A stretch of DNA of 64,000 nt, from the NCBI GenBank assembly GCA_019310965.1, contig JAFDDG010000002.1, positions 30,817-94,816 on the forward strand, in the 5' to 3' direction. The DNA is from Deltaproteobacteria bacterium (GTDB taxonomy: Bacteria; Myxococcota_A; UBA9160; SMWR01). The position numbers and the translations under genes are program-made. How positions within the stretch are numbered: position 1 is the first letter of the stretch; each line of letters opens with the position of its first letter. Under the pieces are notes generated by a model. That model saw only the letters and a list, made by a program, of their open reading frames with translations, was not told where the DNA came from and ran no database searches. Shown here in pieces: positions 25,210 to 34,308 of this stretch.

Positions 25210-25222
25210 ATACGTTCCGTTT
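25210..25222. promoter_or_regulatory. Operator copy ATACG-TTC-CGTTT
   Basis: It matches ATACG-N3-CGTAT with one mismatch (T for A in the right arm). It lies at the expected transcription start of the ligase operon and just upstream of the -10 of ipdA, so one bound repressor could close both promoters. Confidence 0.5.
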
Positions 25223-25307
25223 CTGTAAACGCCGCACACTGCTCGACGGGATGCGCAGTGTGTCCCCAACCGGCCGGAAAAACAAGCAATTCGATGGAGC
25301 TCCGCCG

Positions 25308-26771
25308 ATGCCCGTGCTCTCCTACGGCCGCGCGATCACCTGGCACGCCGAGCGGACCCCCGACCGCGTGGCGCTCGTCCACGAAGGCCGAAAGCGCAGC
25401 TGGGCCGAGCTCGACGCGCGCTCGAACCGGCTGGCCCGGGCCTACGCCGAGCAGGGGGTCGGGGTCGGCGACCTGGTGACGATCGGCCTTCCGAACGGCT
25501 GCGAGTTCTTCGAGGCCGCGGCCGCCGCCTGGAAGCTCGGCGCCACACCGCAACCGGTCTCGGCGCGGCTGCCGAAACTCGAGCGCCGCGCGATCGTGAA
25601 TGCAGCCGGTCCGGCATTGGTAGTCGGCGTGCCGAAGGACGAGTTTCCCAATCGCCCCACGTTGCCGCTCGGCTACGAACCCCCTGCGACACTTTCCGAC
25701 GCGCCGCTGCCAGACGTCACGCCGCCCCAGGTCCGCTGCATGACCTCGGGTGGCAGCACGGGGCTGCCGAAGCTGATCCTGGATCTCACTCCCGGCAACG
25801 TCGACCCGGAGGTCGCCGTGAACGGCATGCGCCGCGGCGGCGTCACGCTGGTGGCCGGGCCGCTCTACCACGCGGGTCCCTTCATCACTTCGTGGCAGTG
25901 CCTGCTCGCCGGCGGCAGCGCGGTCGTGATGACGCGCTTCGACGCAGCGCAAGCGCTCGCGCTGATCGAGAAGCACCGCATCGAGTGGGTGCTCTTCGTC
26001 CCGACCATGATGCAGCGCATCTGGCGGCTCCCGAAGCAGGAGCGCGAGCGCCATGACCTCGGCTCGATCGTTCGCGTGATGTGCACCGGTGCGCCGAGCC
26101 CCGCCTGGCTCAAGCAGGCGTGGATCGACTGGATCGGCCCGGAGAGGGTCTGGGAGTCCTACGGCGGCTCCGAACGCATCGCCGGCACGCAGATTGGCGG
26201 CGTCGAGTGGCTCGACCACCCGGGCTCCGTCGGCAAGCCCACCGAGGGACGCAAGATCCGCGTGCTGCGCCCGGATGGCAGCGAGTGCGAGCCCGGCGAG
26301 GTCGGCGAGATCTACATGATGCCCGCCGGCGGGCAGGGCACGACCTATCGCTACATCGGCGCCGAAATGCCGGCGACCGGCGACGGCTGGGAGACCCTGG
26401 GCGACCTCGGTCACCGCGACGAGGAGGGCTACCTCTACCTCGCAGACCGCAAGAGCGACATGATCGTGACCGGCGGGGCGAACGTCTACCCCGCCGAAGT
26501 CGAAGCCGCGCTCGACGCGCACCCCGCGGTGCGCTCGAGTGCCGTCGTGGGACTCCCCGACGACGACCTCGGCCAGCGCATCCACGCCATCGTCGACGCT
26601 CCCGAGGCAAACGCCACGGAAGACGCCATGCGCGAACACCTTGCCGAGCATCTGGTGCGCTACAAGGTTCCGCGCAGCTTCGAGTTCGTGACCCACGTGC
26701 TGCGCGACGACGCCGGCAAGCTTCGCCGCTCGGCGCTCCGCGACGCACGCATCGCGGAGCAGCCCTCGTGA
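25308..26771 (+). CDS. Acyl-CoA ligase with atypical ATP loop (BaiB-like subgroup)
   Basis: A 487-residue ANL ligase. The ATP loop reads TSGGSTGLPK rather than the usual TSGTTGxPK, the A5 motif is ESYGGSERIAG, the hinge is ETLGDLGHRDEEG and the catalytic lysine is in RDDAGKLRRSAL. These variants occur in a subgroup that includes ligases for bile acids and other bulky acids, so a steroid acid is a fair guess. The start is ATG at 25308 with GGAG 8 bases upstream. It ends in a 4-base overlap (GTGA) with a second ligase gene. Transcription probably starts in the operator-bearing region shared with ipdA. Confidence 0.85.
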   Translation: MPVLSYGRAITWHAERTPDRVALVHEGRKRSWAELDARSNRLARAYAEQGVGVGDLVTIGLPNGCEFFEAAAAAWKLGATPQPVSARLPKLERRAIVNAAGPALVVGVPKDEFPNRPTLPLGYEPPATLSDAPLPDVTPPQVRCMTSGGSTGLPKLILDLTPGNVDPEVAVNGMRRGGVTLVAGPLYHAGPFITSWQCLLAGGSAVVMTRFDAAQALALIEKHRIEWVLFVPTMMQRIWRLPKQERERHDLGSIVRVMCTGAPSPAWLKQAWIDWIGPERVWESYGGSERIAGTQIGGVEWLDHPGSVGKPTEGRKIRVLRPDGSECEPGEVGEIYMMPAGGQGTTYRYIGAEMPATGDGWETLGDLGHRDEEGYLYLADRKSDMIVTGGANVYPAEVEAALDAHPAVRSSAVVGLPDDDLGQRIHAIVDAPEANATEDAMREHLAEHLVRYKVPRSFEFVTHVLRDDAGKLRRSALRDARIAEQPS

Positions 26772-28279
26772 TCTTCGAGAAGGCCCGATCGCAGGCGGGA
26801 GCCCTCGCCCTCGACGACGGCACCCGCCAGCGCAGCTGGGCCGAGCTCGAAGAGCGGGTGCACCGGCTGACCCACCTGCTGCACGACGAGCTCGGCGTGC
26901 GGCCCCACGAGCACGCGGCCTATCTGATCGGCAATCGCGTCGAAGCCGTCGAGCTGATCCTCGCCTCGCTCGTCTCCGGCACCTGGATGACGCCGATCAA
27001 TCACCGCCTGCAGCCCGACGAAATCGCACACGTGGTGCGCGACTCGGGTGCGAAGGTCGTATTCGTCGACGCCGAGCACGGCGAGCTCGCCCGCGCCGCT
27101 GGGGCCCCGGAGCTGCACCCGGTGGGCGAGGCACTCGATGCGGCACTCGCCAACGTGTCGGCAGCGCCGCTGCCCTTCGACGGACCCGCCGGCGGCAACA
27201 TGATCTACACCAGCGGGACGAGCGGCCGCCCCAAGGGCGTCAAGCGGCGTCGCCCGTCGACGGTGGAGGCAGCGCTCGCAGGCGTGAGAGCCTACGGCAA
27301 GACCGCTGCCCTCGACGGCTCGGGCCCCCATCTGGTCACGGGCCCGGTCTACCACGCCGCCCCGCTGATGTTCGCCATCTACGACCTGATGAACGGCGCA
27401 CCGATCCTGATCCACGAGCGCTTCGACGAGCGACACACGCTGGCGACCCTCCGCGAACGCGAGGTACACCACACGCACCTGGTGCCCACGATGTTCGTGC
27501 GCCTGCTGCGTCTCGGCGAGAACGAACGCCACGGCTTCGCCGCACCCTCGCTTCATCTCGTATTGCACGGTGCTGCACCCGTCGCTCCGGCGGTGAAGCG
27601 GCGCATGATCGACTGGTGGGGCCCGATCCTCGTCGAGTACTGGGGCGGCACCGAGGGCGGCGTCAATACGCTCGTCGATTCGGAGGAGTGGCTCTCGCAC
27701 CCGGGCACCGTCGGCCGCGTGCTTCCGCAATTCGAAGTGTTCAGCGTCAACGACGCCGGCGAGCGGCTTGCGCCCGGCGAAGAGGGCCTCCTCTATTGCC
27801 GCAACAAGACACTCGACCGCTGCTTCGAATACCATGGCGATGAGGAAAAGACCGCCGCCGCGTTTCTAGACGACGCAACCTTCACCCTCGGCGATATCGG
27901 TCGCGTCGACGCGGAGAATTTCACCTATCTATCCGACCGCAAGTCGAACCTGATCATCTCGGGCGGAGTGAACATCTATCCCGCCGAAATCGAGGCCGCG
28001 CTCCAGGAGCATCCGGCCATCGCCGACATCGGCGTCTTCGGCATTCCCGACGACGAGTGGGGCGAAAGCGTGAAAGCCGCCGTCGAACTCCGCCCGGGCT
28101 TCGAGCCGTCGGCCGCGCTCGACGCCGAGATCCGGGCTTTCGCCCGGGAGCACCTGGCCAGCTACAAGGTGCCACGCTCCATCGATTTCGAGGCCGAGCT
28201 ACCCCGCGATCCCAACGGCAAGCTACTCGTTCGCCGCCTGCGCGAGCGCTACTGGCGCGGTCGGAAGCGCCGGATCTAG
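26768..28279 (+). CDS. Acyl-CoA ligase (ANL superfamily)
   Basis: A 503-residue ligase with IYTSGTSGRPKGVKRRR, VEYWGGTEGGVN, FTLGDIGRVDAENF and PRDPNGKLLVRRL holding the catalytic lysine. The WGGTE form of the A5 motif differs from that of fadD3. It is translated from a GTG at 26768 that overlaps the previous ligase stop, so two ligases are made from one transcript, perhaps for acids of different chain length. Similar pairs in steroid degraders activate the C27, C24 or C22 side-chain acids; that is inference only. It is convergent with the cyclase-family gene, 30 bases apart. Confidence 0.86.
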   Translation: MIFEKARSQAGALALDDGTRQRSWAELEERVHRLTHLLHDELGVRPHEHAAYLIGNRVEAVELILASLVSGTWMTPINHRLQPDEIAHVVRDSGAKVVFVDAEHGELARAAGAPELHPVGEALDAALANVSAAPLPFDGPAGGNMIYTSGTSGRPKGVKRRRPSTVEAALAGVRAYGKTAALDGSGPHLVTGPVYHAAPLMFAIYDLMNGAPILIHERFDERHTLATLREREVHHTHLVPTMFVRLLRLGENERHGFAAPSLHLVLHGAAPVAPAVKRRMIDWWGPILVEYWGGTEGGVNTLVDSEEWLSHPGTVGRVLPQFEVFSVNDAGERLAPGEEGLLYCRNKTLDRCFEYHGDEEKTAAAFLDDATFTLGDIGRVDAENFTYLSDRKSNLIISGGVNIYPAEIEAALQEHPAIADIGVFGIPDDEWGESVKAAVELRPGFEPSAALDAEIRAFAREHLASYKVPRSIDFEAELPRDPNGKLLVRRLRERYWRGRKRRI

Positions 28280-28309
28280 CGAAACACCATTCGAGATGGA
28301 TGGGCTCCG

Positions 28310-29251
28310 CTACTTGACCGCCACCGGATTCAGCAGGCTCCCAACGCCACCCAGAAAGCGCTGGGGCGAGGCCTCGAGCAGGAACTCGTAGACGCCGTCG
28401 GTGGCACAATCCGTTGCCAGCTCTTCGAGATCCCAGTTCTGGCCCTGGGTCATCCCCATCTCCACGATGTGGATCAGGTGCACCGGCAGGAACATCTGCT
28501 TCGGAACGCCGGGATAGACCTCCAGCGAGAAATTGTCCGCCGCGACAGCAGCGACGTTACGCTGGTGGAACCACTCGCTGGTCGCGAGGGTCACGCCGGG
28601 ACACGGCTTGGCGTAATCGGCCTTGTCCTGCGGACGCACGCGATCCCGCTTCAGAAACTGCACCTGACCGGTGCGAACCAGGACGATGTCGCCCCGAACG
28701 ACCTCGAGCTTCGCCATTGCTTCTGCCGCATCGAGATCTGCGCAGGAAATGGGGTAGCCGGGCTCCAGCCGCTCGACACCCTTGCTGGCCGCGACATCGA
28801 GCAGTACACCGCGGCTCACCAGGGTCTCGATCTTGTGAATACCGCAGCGGCTCGCGCCGTCCGCATCGACCGAGTCGGCCGAATAACCGTTGTACATGCG
28901 CCCGCTGTAGCTGACGTGCGCGAGCCCGTCCCAATGGGTCGCGGACTGAAGCCCCATCACCACCATGTCGTCGTTGTTGCAAAATTGGCTCGGATCTCCG
29001 GTCATCGGGCGATGGATGTCGATCATCGTCCTCACGGGATTGATGCGTCCCGGGAGCAGCCCGGTCTGCAGGCCGTCCTTGTGCAGCGGGAGCGAGAGCG
29101 AGAAGCACTTGCCGTGTCGCACCGACGCCGCGGCGTCGCGCACCTTCGCCGCATCGATGAAGTTGAGGGTGCCGATCTCGTCGTCCGCCCCCCAGCGTCC
29201 CCAGTTGTTGACGCGCTTGGCGAGCTCGTGAAATTCCGGCGGTAAGGGCAT
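28310..29251 (-). CDS. Cyclase-family (kynurenine formamidase-like) hydrolase
   Basis: A 313-residue member of the metal-dependent cyclase/formamidase family (PF04199). The key motif SATHWDGLAHVSYSGRMYNG corresponds to the [ST]-H-x-[DG]-[AG]-x-[FH] metal and catalytic site, and a later DNFSLEVYPG is also conserved. Members hydrolyse cyclic or open-chain amides and esters, and homologues recur in aromatic and steroid catabolic clusters. The start is ATG at 29251. It is divergent from the SCP-x-type thiolase gene with 194 bases between. Confidence 0.82.
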   Translation of the reverse strand: MPLPPEFHELAKRVNNWGRWGADDEIGTLNFIDAAKVRDAAASVRHGKCFSLSLPLHKDGLQTGLLPGRINPVRTMIDIHRPMTGDPSQFCNNDDMVVMGLQSATHWDGLAHVSYSGRMYNGYSADSVDADGASRCGIHKIETLVSRGVLLDVAASKGVERLEPGYPISCADLDAAEAMAKLEVVRGDIVLVRTGQVQFLKRDRVRPQDKADYAKPCPGVTLATSEWFHQRNVAAVAADNFSLEVYPGVPKQMFLPVHLIHIVEMGMTQGQNWDLEELATDCATDGVYEFLLEASPQRFLGGVGSLLNPVAVK

Positions 29252-29290
29252 CTTGGGTTCCGATCGGCGCCACTCGGGCGGCGTTTCGAA

Positions 29291-29314
29291 GGGAGGCCCC
29301 ATTCTAAGCCTCCC
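29291..29314. promoter_or_regulatory. Inverted repeat in the cyclase-thiolase divergent region
   Basis: GGGAGGC (29291-29297) and GCCTCCC (29308-29314) form a perfect 7-bp inverted repeat with a 10-base spacer, about 40 bases upstream of the cyclase start. It may be an operator or a leader hairpin. The remaining gap holds the thiolase ribosome site AAGGAGAG. Confidence 0.3.
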
Positions 29315-29445
29315 GAGCGCGAGCCCGCTCTCGCCTCCCGATCCCTTGGCGACCGACTCGGCCGGGTCAGAGGAAATGCTCCCTTCTCTGTGATAGAAAG
29401 AGGTCTCTCCGCGGCCACCGCCCGCGAGGGACAAGGAGAGCGGCG

Positions 29446-30630
29446 ATGTCGAAGGAAGTGGCAATTCTCGGGGCCGGCATGCACCCCTGGGGCAAGTGGG
29501 GGCGCAACTTTGCAGAATACGGTGTCAAGGCCGCCCAGGACGCCCTGGCCGATGCGGGGCTCGAGTGGAAAGACGTCGGCCTGGTGGTGGGCGGCGACAC
29601 CATGCGCAACGGCTATCCGGGCTACGTGGCCGGCTCGACCTTCGCCCAGGCGCTCGGCTGGACCGGCTGCCCTGTCGTCAGCACTTACGGCGCCTGCGCC
29701 ACCGGTGCCCAGGCGATCAGCGTGGCGCGCGCGCACATCATCGCGGGCTTCACCGACGTGGCCCTGGTCGTCGGCGCCGATGCCGCACCCAAGGGCTTCT
29801 TTGCGCCCCAGGCCGGCGAACGCATCAATGACACCGACTGGCTGCGCTTCCGCCTGATCGGTGCCACCAACCCGGTGTACTTCGGCCTGTATGCGCGACG
29901 CCGCATGGAGCTCTTCGGCTCCACCGAACTCGACTTTGCGAAGGTGAAGGTGAAGAACGCCAAACACGGATTCACCAACCCCAACGCTCGTTACCGAAAG
30001 CTCTTCAGCGTCGAGGACGTTCTGGAATCGCCCGTCGTCTCGGATCCGCTGCGTCTGATGCACATCTGCGCCACCAGCGATGGCGGCGCGGCGCTCGTGA
30101 TCACGAGCATGGACTACGCGCGCAAGCGCGGTCTCGATCCGGTGAAGGTGGCGGCGGTCTCCACCGTGACACCGGCCTACCCGAACACCGAACTCGACAT
30201 GCCGATGTTCGCGACCGAGTCGGCGGCTTCCACGAAGGTGGACACGCCGTTCAAGGATTCCATCGCAAAGCGCGCCTACGAAGAGGCTGGTCTCGGGCCG
30301 AACGATCTCGACCTGGCCGAGGTGTACGACCTCTCGTCGGCGCTCGAGCTCGACTGGTACGAGAACATCGGGCTGTGCAAGCCCGGCGAAGCAGAGCGGC
30401 TGCTGAACGACGGCGACACCACCCTGGGCGGCCGCATCCCGGTGAACCCGAGCGGTGGTCTCTCCTGCTTCGGCGAGGCGGTGCCGGCTCAGGCCATCGC
30501 CCAGGTGTGCGAGCTTACCTGGCAGCTCCGGGGCCAGGCGGGCGAGCGTCAGGTGAAAGGCGCCCGCGTCGGCATCACCGTGAACCAGGGCCTCTTCGGC
30601 CACGGCTCGTCCGTCATCCTGAAGCAATAG
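29446..30630 (+). CDS. SCP-x-type thiolase (lipid-transfer acyl-CoA thiolase)
   Basis: A 394-residue thiolase-superfamily protein. The nucleophile is in STYGACATGAQAISVARA, VYDLSSALELDWYENIGLCK replaces the usual NEAFA region, and PVNPSGGLSCFGEAVPAQAI replaces the GHP-x-GATG loop. This places it in the SCP-x/Ltp group, which cleaves branched 3-oxoacyl-CoA, as in sterol side chains. Because the nucleophilic cysteine is retained, thiolysis is expected rather than the aldol cleavage of Ltp2. The ATG at 29446 has AAGGAGAG upstream. The SnoaL-like gene follows 8 bases after the stop. Confidence 0.82.
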   Translation: MSKEVAILGAGMHPWGKWGRNFAEYGVKAAQDALADAGLEWKDVGLVVGGDTMRNGYPGYVAGSTFAQALGWTGCPVVSTYGACATGAQAISVARAHIIAGFTDVALVVGADAAPKGFFAPQAGERINDTDWLRFRLIGATNPVYFGLYARRRMELFGSTELDFAKVKVKNAKHGFTNPNARYRKLFSVEDVLESPVVSDPLRLMHICATSDGGAALVITSMDYARKRGLDPVKVAAVSTVTPAYPNTELDMPMFATESAASTKVDTPFKDSIAKRAYEEAGLGPNDLDLAEVYDLSSALELDWYENIGLCKPGEAERLLNDGDTTLGGRIPVNPSGGLSCFGEAVPAQAIAQVCELTWQLRGQAGERQVKGARVGITVNQGLFGHGSSVILKQ

Positions 30631-30638
30631 GCCGCGAC

Positions 30639-31094
30639 ATGACCCTCTCGCTCCAGGAAGTATCGGATCGCATCGAGATCCAGGACCTCTTCACGCGTTA
30701 CACCCGCGCCATCGATACCCAGGACTGGAACCTGCTGGACAGCATCTTCACCGCTGACGCACACATCGACTACACAGCCGCCGGCGGCATCAAGGGTGCC
30801 TACCCCGAGATACGAGAGTGGCTCGGCAAGGCCATCGCAAGTTTCTCCTACACGATGCACTTCACCGGAAACTCCACGGTCGAGCTCGACGGCGACACCG
30901 CGCGTTCGCGCACCTACTGCATCAACCCGATGGGGTTCACCAACTCGGACGGCTCGACCCACGTCTTCACAGTGTACGTGCACTACGTCGATCGACTCGT
31001 CCGCACCGACTTCGGCTGGCGCATCGCCGAGCGCACCGAGGAAGACCTCTTCATGGACGGCACGCTCCCCGCGGAGCTCGAGATCCCGCAGTAG
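30639..31094 (+). CDS. NTF2/SnoaL-like protein, possible dehydratase or isomerase
   Basis: A 151-residue NTF2-fold protein. The opening RIEIQDLFTRYTRAIDTQDW followed by LLDSIFTADAHIDYTAAGG is the standard SnoaL-4 pattern, with Tyr, Asp and later His (TMHFTGNSTVEL) lining the pocket. The same fold gives ketosteroid isomerase and the bile-acid 7-alpha-dehydratase BaiE, so a steroid or CoA-thioester substrate is conceivable. It is co-transcribed with the SCP-x-type thiolase (8-base gap). The function remains open. Confidence 0.75.
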   Translation: MTLSLQEVSDRIEIQDLFTRYTRAIDTQDWNLLDSIFTADAHIDYTAAGGIKGAYPEIREWLGKAIASFSYTMHFTGNSTVELDGDTARSRTYCINPMGFTNSDGSTHVFTVYVHYVDRLVRTDFGWRIAERTEEDLFMDGTLPAELEIPQ

Positions 31095-31279
31095 GCCGCG
31101 CGCCGCGGATGCGCCGATCTTCCTCACCGCCGCCGGGTAGTTACACGGCGCTGCTCGGCGCGGCCCTTGCGCTGGCGGCTTGAAATCCATCCCCGCCCGA
31201 GTCTGCACCCACTTCCACCCCCGAACTGGCGCGACTCCACGCTTCACGCCCTGGGCACTCCGTACAGTGCGACAAAGGC

Positions 31280-33013
31280 ATGGACCGCTTCATCGAGATC
31301 GACATCGAGGGCCGTTTTCCGCATTACGGTCTGCGGCAGGTGGCGGGCTCGATCTGCCGCGTGCCGCTCCAGCTGCCGGCCGAAGCCGTACTCACATTCG
31401 AAGTCGCGGCCCGGGCGGAAGGCCTCGCCGGCACCCTCCCGGTCGCAGTCGAGTCGGCGGGCGAGCGCTTGTTCGAGGCCGAGCTCTCGCGCGACACGCC
31501 GTCACAGACGGCACGCCTCGAGCTCCCGCAGGACACGACCGCGCTGGAGCTGCGCGTTCTCGCCTCTTTCGGCGTGGTGAACTGGCTCGACCTCGAAGTG
31601 ACGGCGCCGTTCGACGCCAGTGTCGCATTGCCCCCGCGCTGGAGGCCGCCGGCGCGCGCGGCACTTGAGAGCTGGATGGCCGACGTCTCCGTGGCCGCCC
31701 CAGCCGCCGATCGCCAGCGCCTGCTGATCGTCGGCATCGACGGCGGTGACTGGGACCTGATCGACGAGCTCGGCGAGGCGGGAGAGCTCCCGGTGCTGAC
31801 CGCTCTCAAGGAGCGCGGCCGTCACGGAACGCTCCACTCGATGTTCATCCCGGAATCGGCGATCTCGTGGAGCAGCATGCGCACGGGCGTGAACCCGGGC
31901 CGCCACGGCGTCTTCCATTTCCTGACGCTCGGCTCGCAGCGGCCCGCCTCCTACTGGGCGGACCTCTCTTCAGCGGGTCTGCGCTCGATCGTAATCGCGG
32001 TTCCCACGGCAAAGGCCAGCGAAGCGCCGAACGGCGTATTGATCGAAGGCTGGACCGCATCGGCAGACCGCGGCTACGTGCACCCGCCCGAGCTGCAACC
32101 GGCACTGGCACGCGCCGGCTACCGCCCGGATCTCGTCCACATCCGCAACCCACGTTACTACGCCGAACACCTGCGCGCGCGCACCGACATCGCGGTCGCA
32201 CTGATGAGTGAACAAGAGTGGGATCACGCCTTCGTCGTATTCGAGTATGCCGACACGGCGGGTCACCGGTTCGGACTGCGCAGCGCCGCTTGGCGGCGCG
32301 TCTACGCCGCCGTCGATACACAGCTCGGTCGGCTCGTCGCGGCGGCACCACCCGACACGACCGTGCTGATCGTTTCGGATCACGGTTGGAGACGCTTTGC
32401 CGGAACGTTGAATGTCGAGCGGGCGCTCCAAGCGCAGGGCGTGCGTGGCTGGAGCACCGCGTTCCGCGACGGGAACATCCCGTCGCTCTACAGCGGCTCG
32501 CGCATCGGCATCGGCCCGGCGGGAGCGCGCGACCCGGATCGCGCCGTCGCGGCACTGCGCGGTCTGCGCGGCCCCGGTGGCAAGCCCCTCGTCGAAGCCG
32601 TTCTGCCGATCGCCGACGTCTTCTCCGGCCGCTTCACCGCGTCGACCCCAGCGCGGCTCCTCGTGCGTACCCGCAGCGACCTGCGCGCCGGCAAGCGCGG
32701 CCCCGTCGTCAACGCCAAGCCGGTCGACCACCACGACGCCACCGGCATGTACCTGGCCGTCGGTCCGGGCATCGAGCCGGGCGCCGGCGCGGACGCTTCG
32801 GTGCTCGACGTGGCGCCCACCGTGCTCGGCCACTTCGGTGTGGCGCCTTCCTGGCGGCTCGAGGGCACGCCCATCTTCGGCCCGGCGCCGCCCCCCGGCG
32901 ACAGCGGCGACCCGCCGAACACCCTCGTGCGGCGCGCCCAGACCGGGGAAGAAGCGCAAGACGACGACGCCGAGCTGCGCGCGCGACTGCGCTCGATCGG
33001 CTATCTCGAGTGA
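31280..33013 (+). CDS. Alkaline-phosphatase-superfamily phosphohydrolase
   Basis: A 577-residue protein. The C-terminal two thirds form an alkaline-phosphatase/phosphodiesterase-type domain: LLIVGIDGGDWDLIDELGEA (first metal aspartate), SAISWSSMRTGVNPGRHGVF (nucleophile region), FEYADTAGHRFG and VSDHGWRRF (metal ligands). It fits the COG3379 group of predicted phosphohydrolases and phosphomutases. The N-terminal 130 residues look like a beta-rich domain of unknown kind. There is no signal peptide at the ATG at 31280, so it is either cytosolic or starts elsewhere; the upstream 185 bases show nothing convincing. The substrate is unknown. Confidence 0.8.
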   Translation: MDRFIEIDIEGRFPHYGLRQVAGSICRVPLQLPAEAVLTFEVAARAEGLAGTLPVAVESAGERLFEAELSRDTPSQTARLELPQDTTALELRVLASFGVVNWLDLEVTAPFDASVALPPRWRPPARAALESWMADVSVAAPAADRQRLLIVGIDGGDWDLIDELGEAGELPVLTALKERGRHGTLHSMFIPESAISWSSMRTGVNPGRHGVFHFLTLGSQRPASYWADLSSAGLRSIVIAVPTAKASEAPNGVLIEGWTASADRGYVHPPELQPALARAGYRPDLVHIRNPRYYAEHLRARTDIAVALMSEQEWDHAFVVFEYADTAGHRFGLRSAAWRRVYAAVDTQLGRLVAAAPPDTTVLIVSDHGWRRFAGTLNVERALQAQGVRGWSTAFRDGNIPSLYSGSRIGIGPAGARDPDRAVAALRGLRGPGGKPLVEAVLPIADVFSGRFTASTPARLLVRTRSDLRAGKRGPVVNAKPVDHHDATGMYLAVGPGIEPGAGADASVLDVAPTVLGHFGVAPSWRLEGTPIFGPAPPPGDSGDPPNTLVRRAQTGEEAQDDDAELRARLRSIGYLE

Positions 33014-33035
33014 GATCTCGGCTGGCGGCGCCGGC

Positions 33036-34175
33036 TCAGGAGCCTGCCCCGGCGAACGCGATCGGCGTGTCCGGCACCTCGACCGTCGCATCGTAGAAGG
33101 TGCGCTCGAGGAAGGCGCGCACGCGGCGCACGATCTCGGGGCTGAAGAAGTCGCCGTGGCCTCCGCCCTCGACGGTCTGGAACACCACCGGAACTCCGGC
33201 TCTGCGGAGTGCCGCGTCGAGGTCGACAGACGCCGCGTACGGCACCAGTTCGTCGCGGGTTCCGTGCACGATCAGGAACGGAGGATCGTCCGGATCGACG
33301 TTGTGAAGCGGTGAAGCCTCCCGAGCCCGTGCCGGCCGGTCCTCCGGCCTGCCGCCGAGCAACGCCACCAGGGCCCGCGACGTGACCGGCGTCTGGCGAT
33401 GCTCGAAGCTCGTGAGGTCGGTCGGGCCGAAGAAATCGATGGCACACTGCACGTCGCTCGACTGGTCGAGATGCGAACCCAGCGCACCCTCGACGGCGCG
33501 CACACCATTCGTCGTACCCACTGCGGCCGTGAGGTGTCCGCCCGCGGAAGATCCCATCGCGCAGATGCGACTCGCATCGAAGCCGTAAGCGTCAGAAAAT
33601 GCGCGAATCCAGCGAATGCCGGCCTTCACATCGTGGATCTGCGCCGGCCAGGTATCCTGCCAGCTCAACCGGTAGCCGATCGACACGGCGGCATAACGAC
33701 CGCTCGCCACATGGGGCGACACCTGGGGCCGCGCCATGGCACGGCTGCCGAGGCTCCACGCACCGCCGTGGATGTATGCGATCACAGGCAGCGGACCTTC
33801 GACGCTCTTGCGCATTGGCAGGTAGACATCGACCCTTTGCCGATCGTCATCGGTCCCCGCATAGGGCAGGCCCTCGATCACACGCACGTTCTCGGGCAGC
33901 GGTGTGCGTCCGGCACCACCCGGGTCATTGTTGAAGTCGACGAACTCCTCGAGAGAGAGCTCGCCGTTGCCGTCGAGATCGTTGCGCGAATAGATGCCGC
34001 GGCTGCCTTGCGGAAATTCCGTCAGAGCCACCCTGCCGTCGCCGTTCGCATCGAGCTGCCGCCACTGCGGGCGCAGCCTCTCTGCTTCCGAGGGCGCCTC
34101 GGCCTCTGCATGAACGGCCGCTGCCCAACCCAGCAGGATCAAGACGATCGTCCAGAGCCCCCTCGTCCTCTTCAC
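33036..34175 (-). CDS. Exported alpha/beta-hydrolase with N-terminal EF-hand pair
   Basis: A 379-residue protein. A signal peptide (RGLWTIVLILLGWAAAVHA) is followed by two calcium-binding loops, DANGDGRVALTEF and DLDGNGELSLEEF, the dockerin/EF-hand pattern. A hormone-sensitive-lipase/BD-FAE-type esterase domain follows: the oxyanion motif YIHGGAWSLGS, nucleophile AMGSSAGGHLTA, aspartate in VHGTRDELVPY and histidine in EGGGHGDFF. It would be a periplasmic or secreted, calcium-modulated esterase. The start is GTG at 34175 with GGAGGAG 8 bases upstream; this also gives a proper signal sequence. It is convergent with the phosphohydrolase gene, 22 bases apart. Confidence 0.85.
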   Translation of the reverse strand: MKRTRGLWTIVLILLGWAAAVHAEAEAPSEAERLRPQWRQLDANGDGRVALTEFPQGSRGIYSRNDLDGNGELSLEEFVDFNNDPGGAGRTPLPENVRVIEGLPYAGTDDDRQRVDVYLPMRKSVEGPLPVIAYIHGGAWSLGSRAMARPQVSPHVASGRYAAVSIGYRLSWQDTWPAQIHDVKAGIRWIRAFSDAYGFDASRICAMGSSAGGHLTAAVGTTNGVRAVEGALGSHLDQSSDVQCAIDFFGPTDLTSFEHRQTPVTSRALVALLGGRPEDRPARAREASPLHNVDPDDPPFLIVHGTRDELVPYAASVDLDAALRRAGVPVVFQTVEGGGHGDFFSPEIVRRVRAFLERTFYDATVEVPDTPIAFAGAGS

Positions 34176-34308
34176 GGCGATTCTCCTCCCCGCATCGGAG
34201 CGATACTGACAGAATGCGGGCCTTCGGGGGGGGGCTTTTGGCAGCGCGAGTCCGCCCGTGGAGCGCCCCGCCGACAACCTGGGTTCGGATCTGCGCCGAC
34301 CAGCGTGC

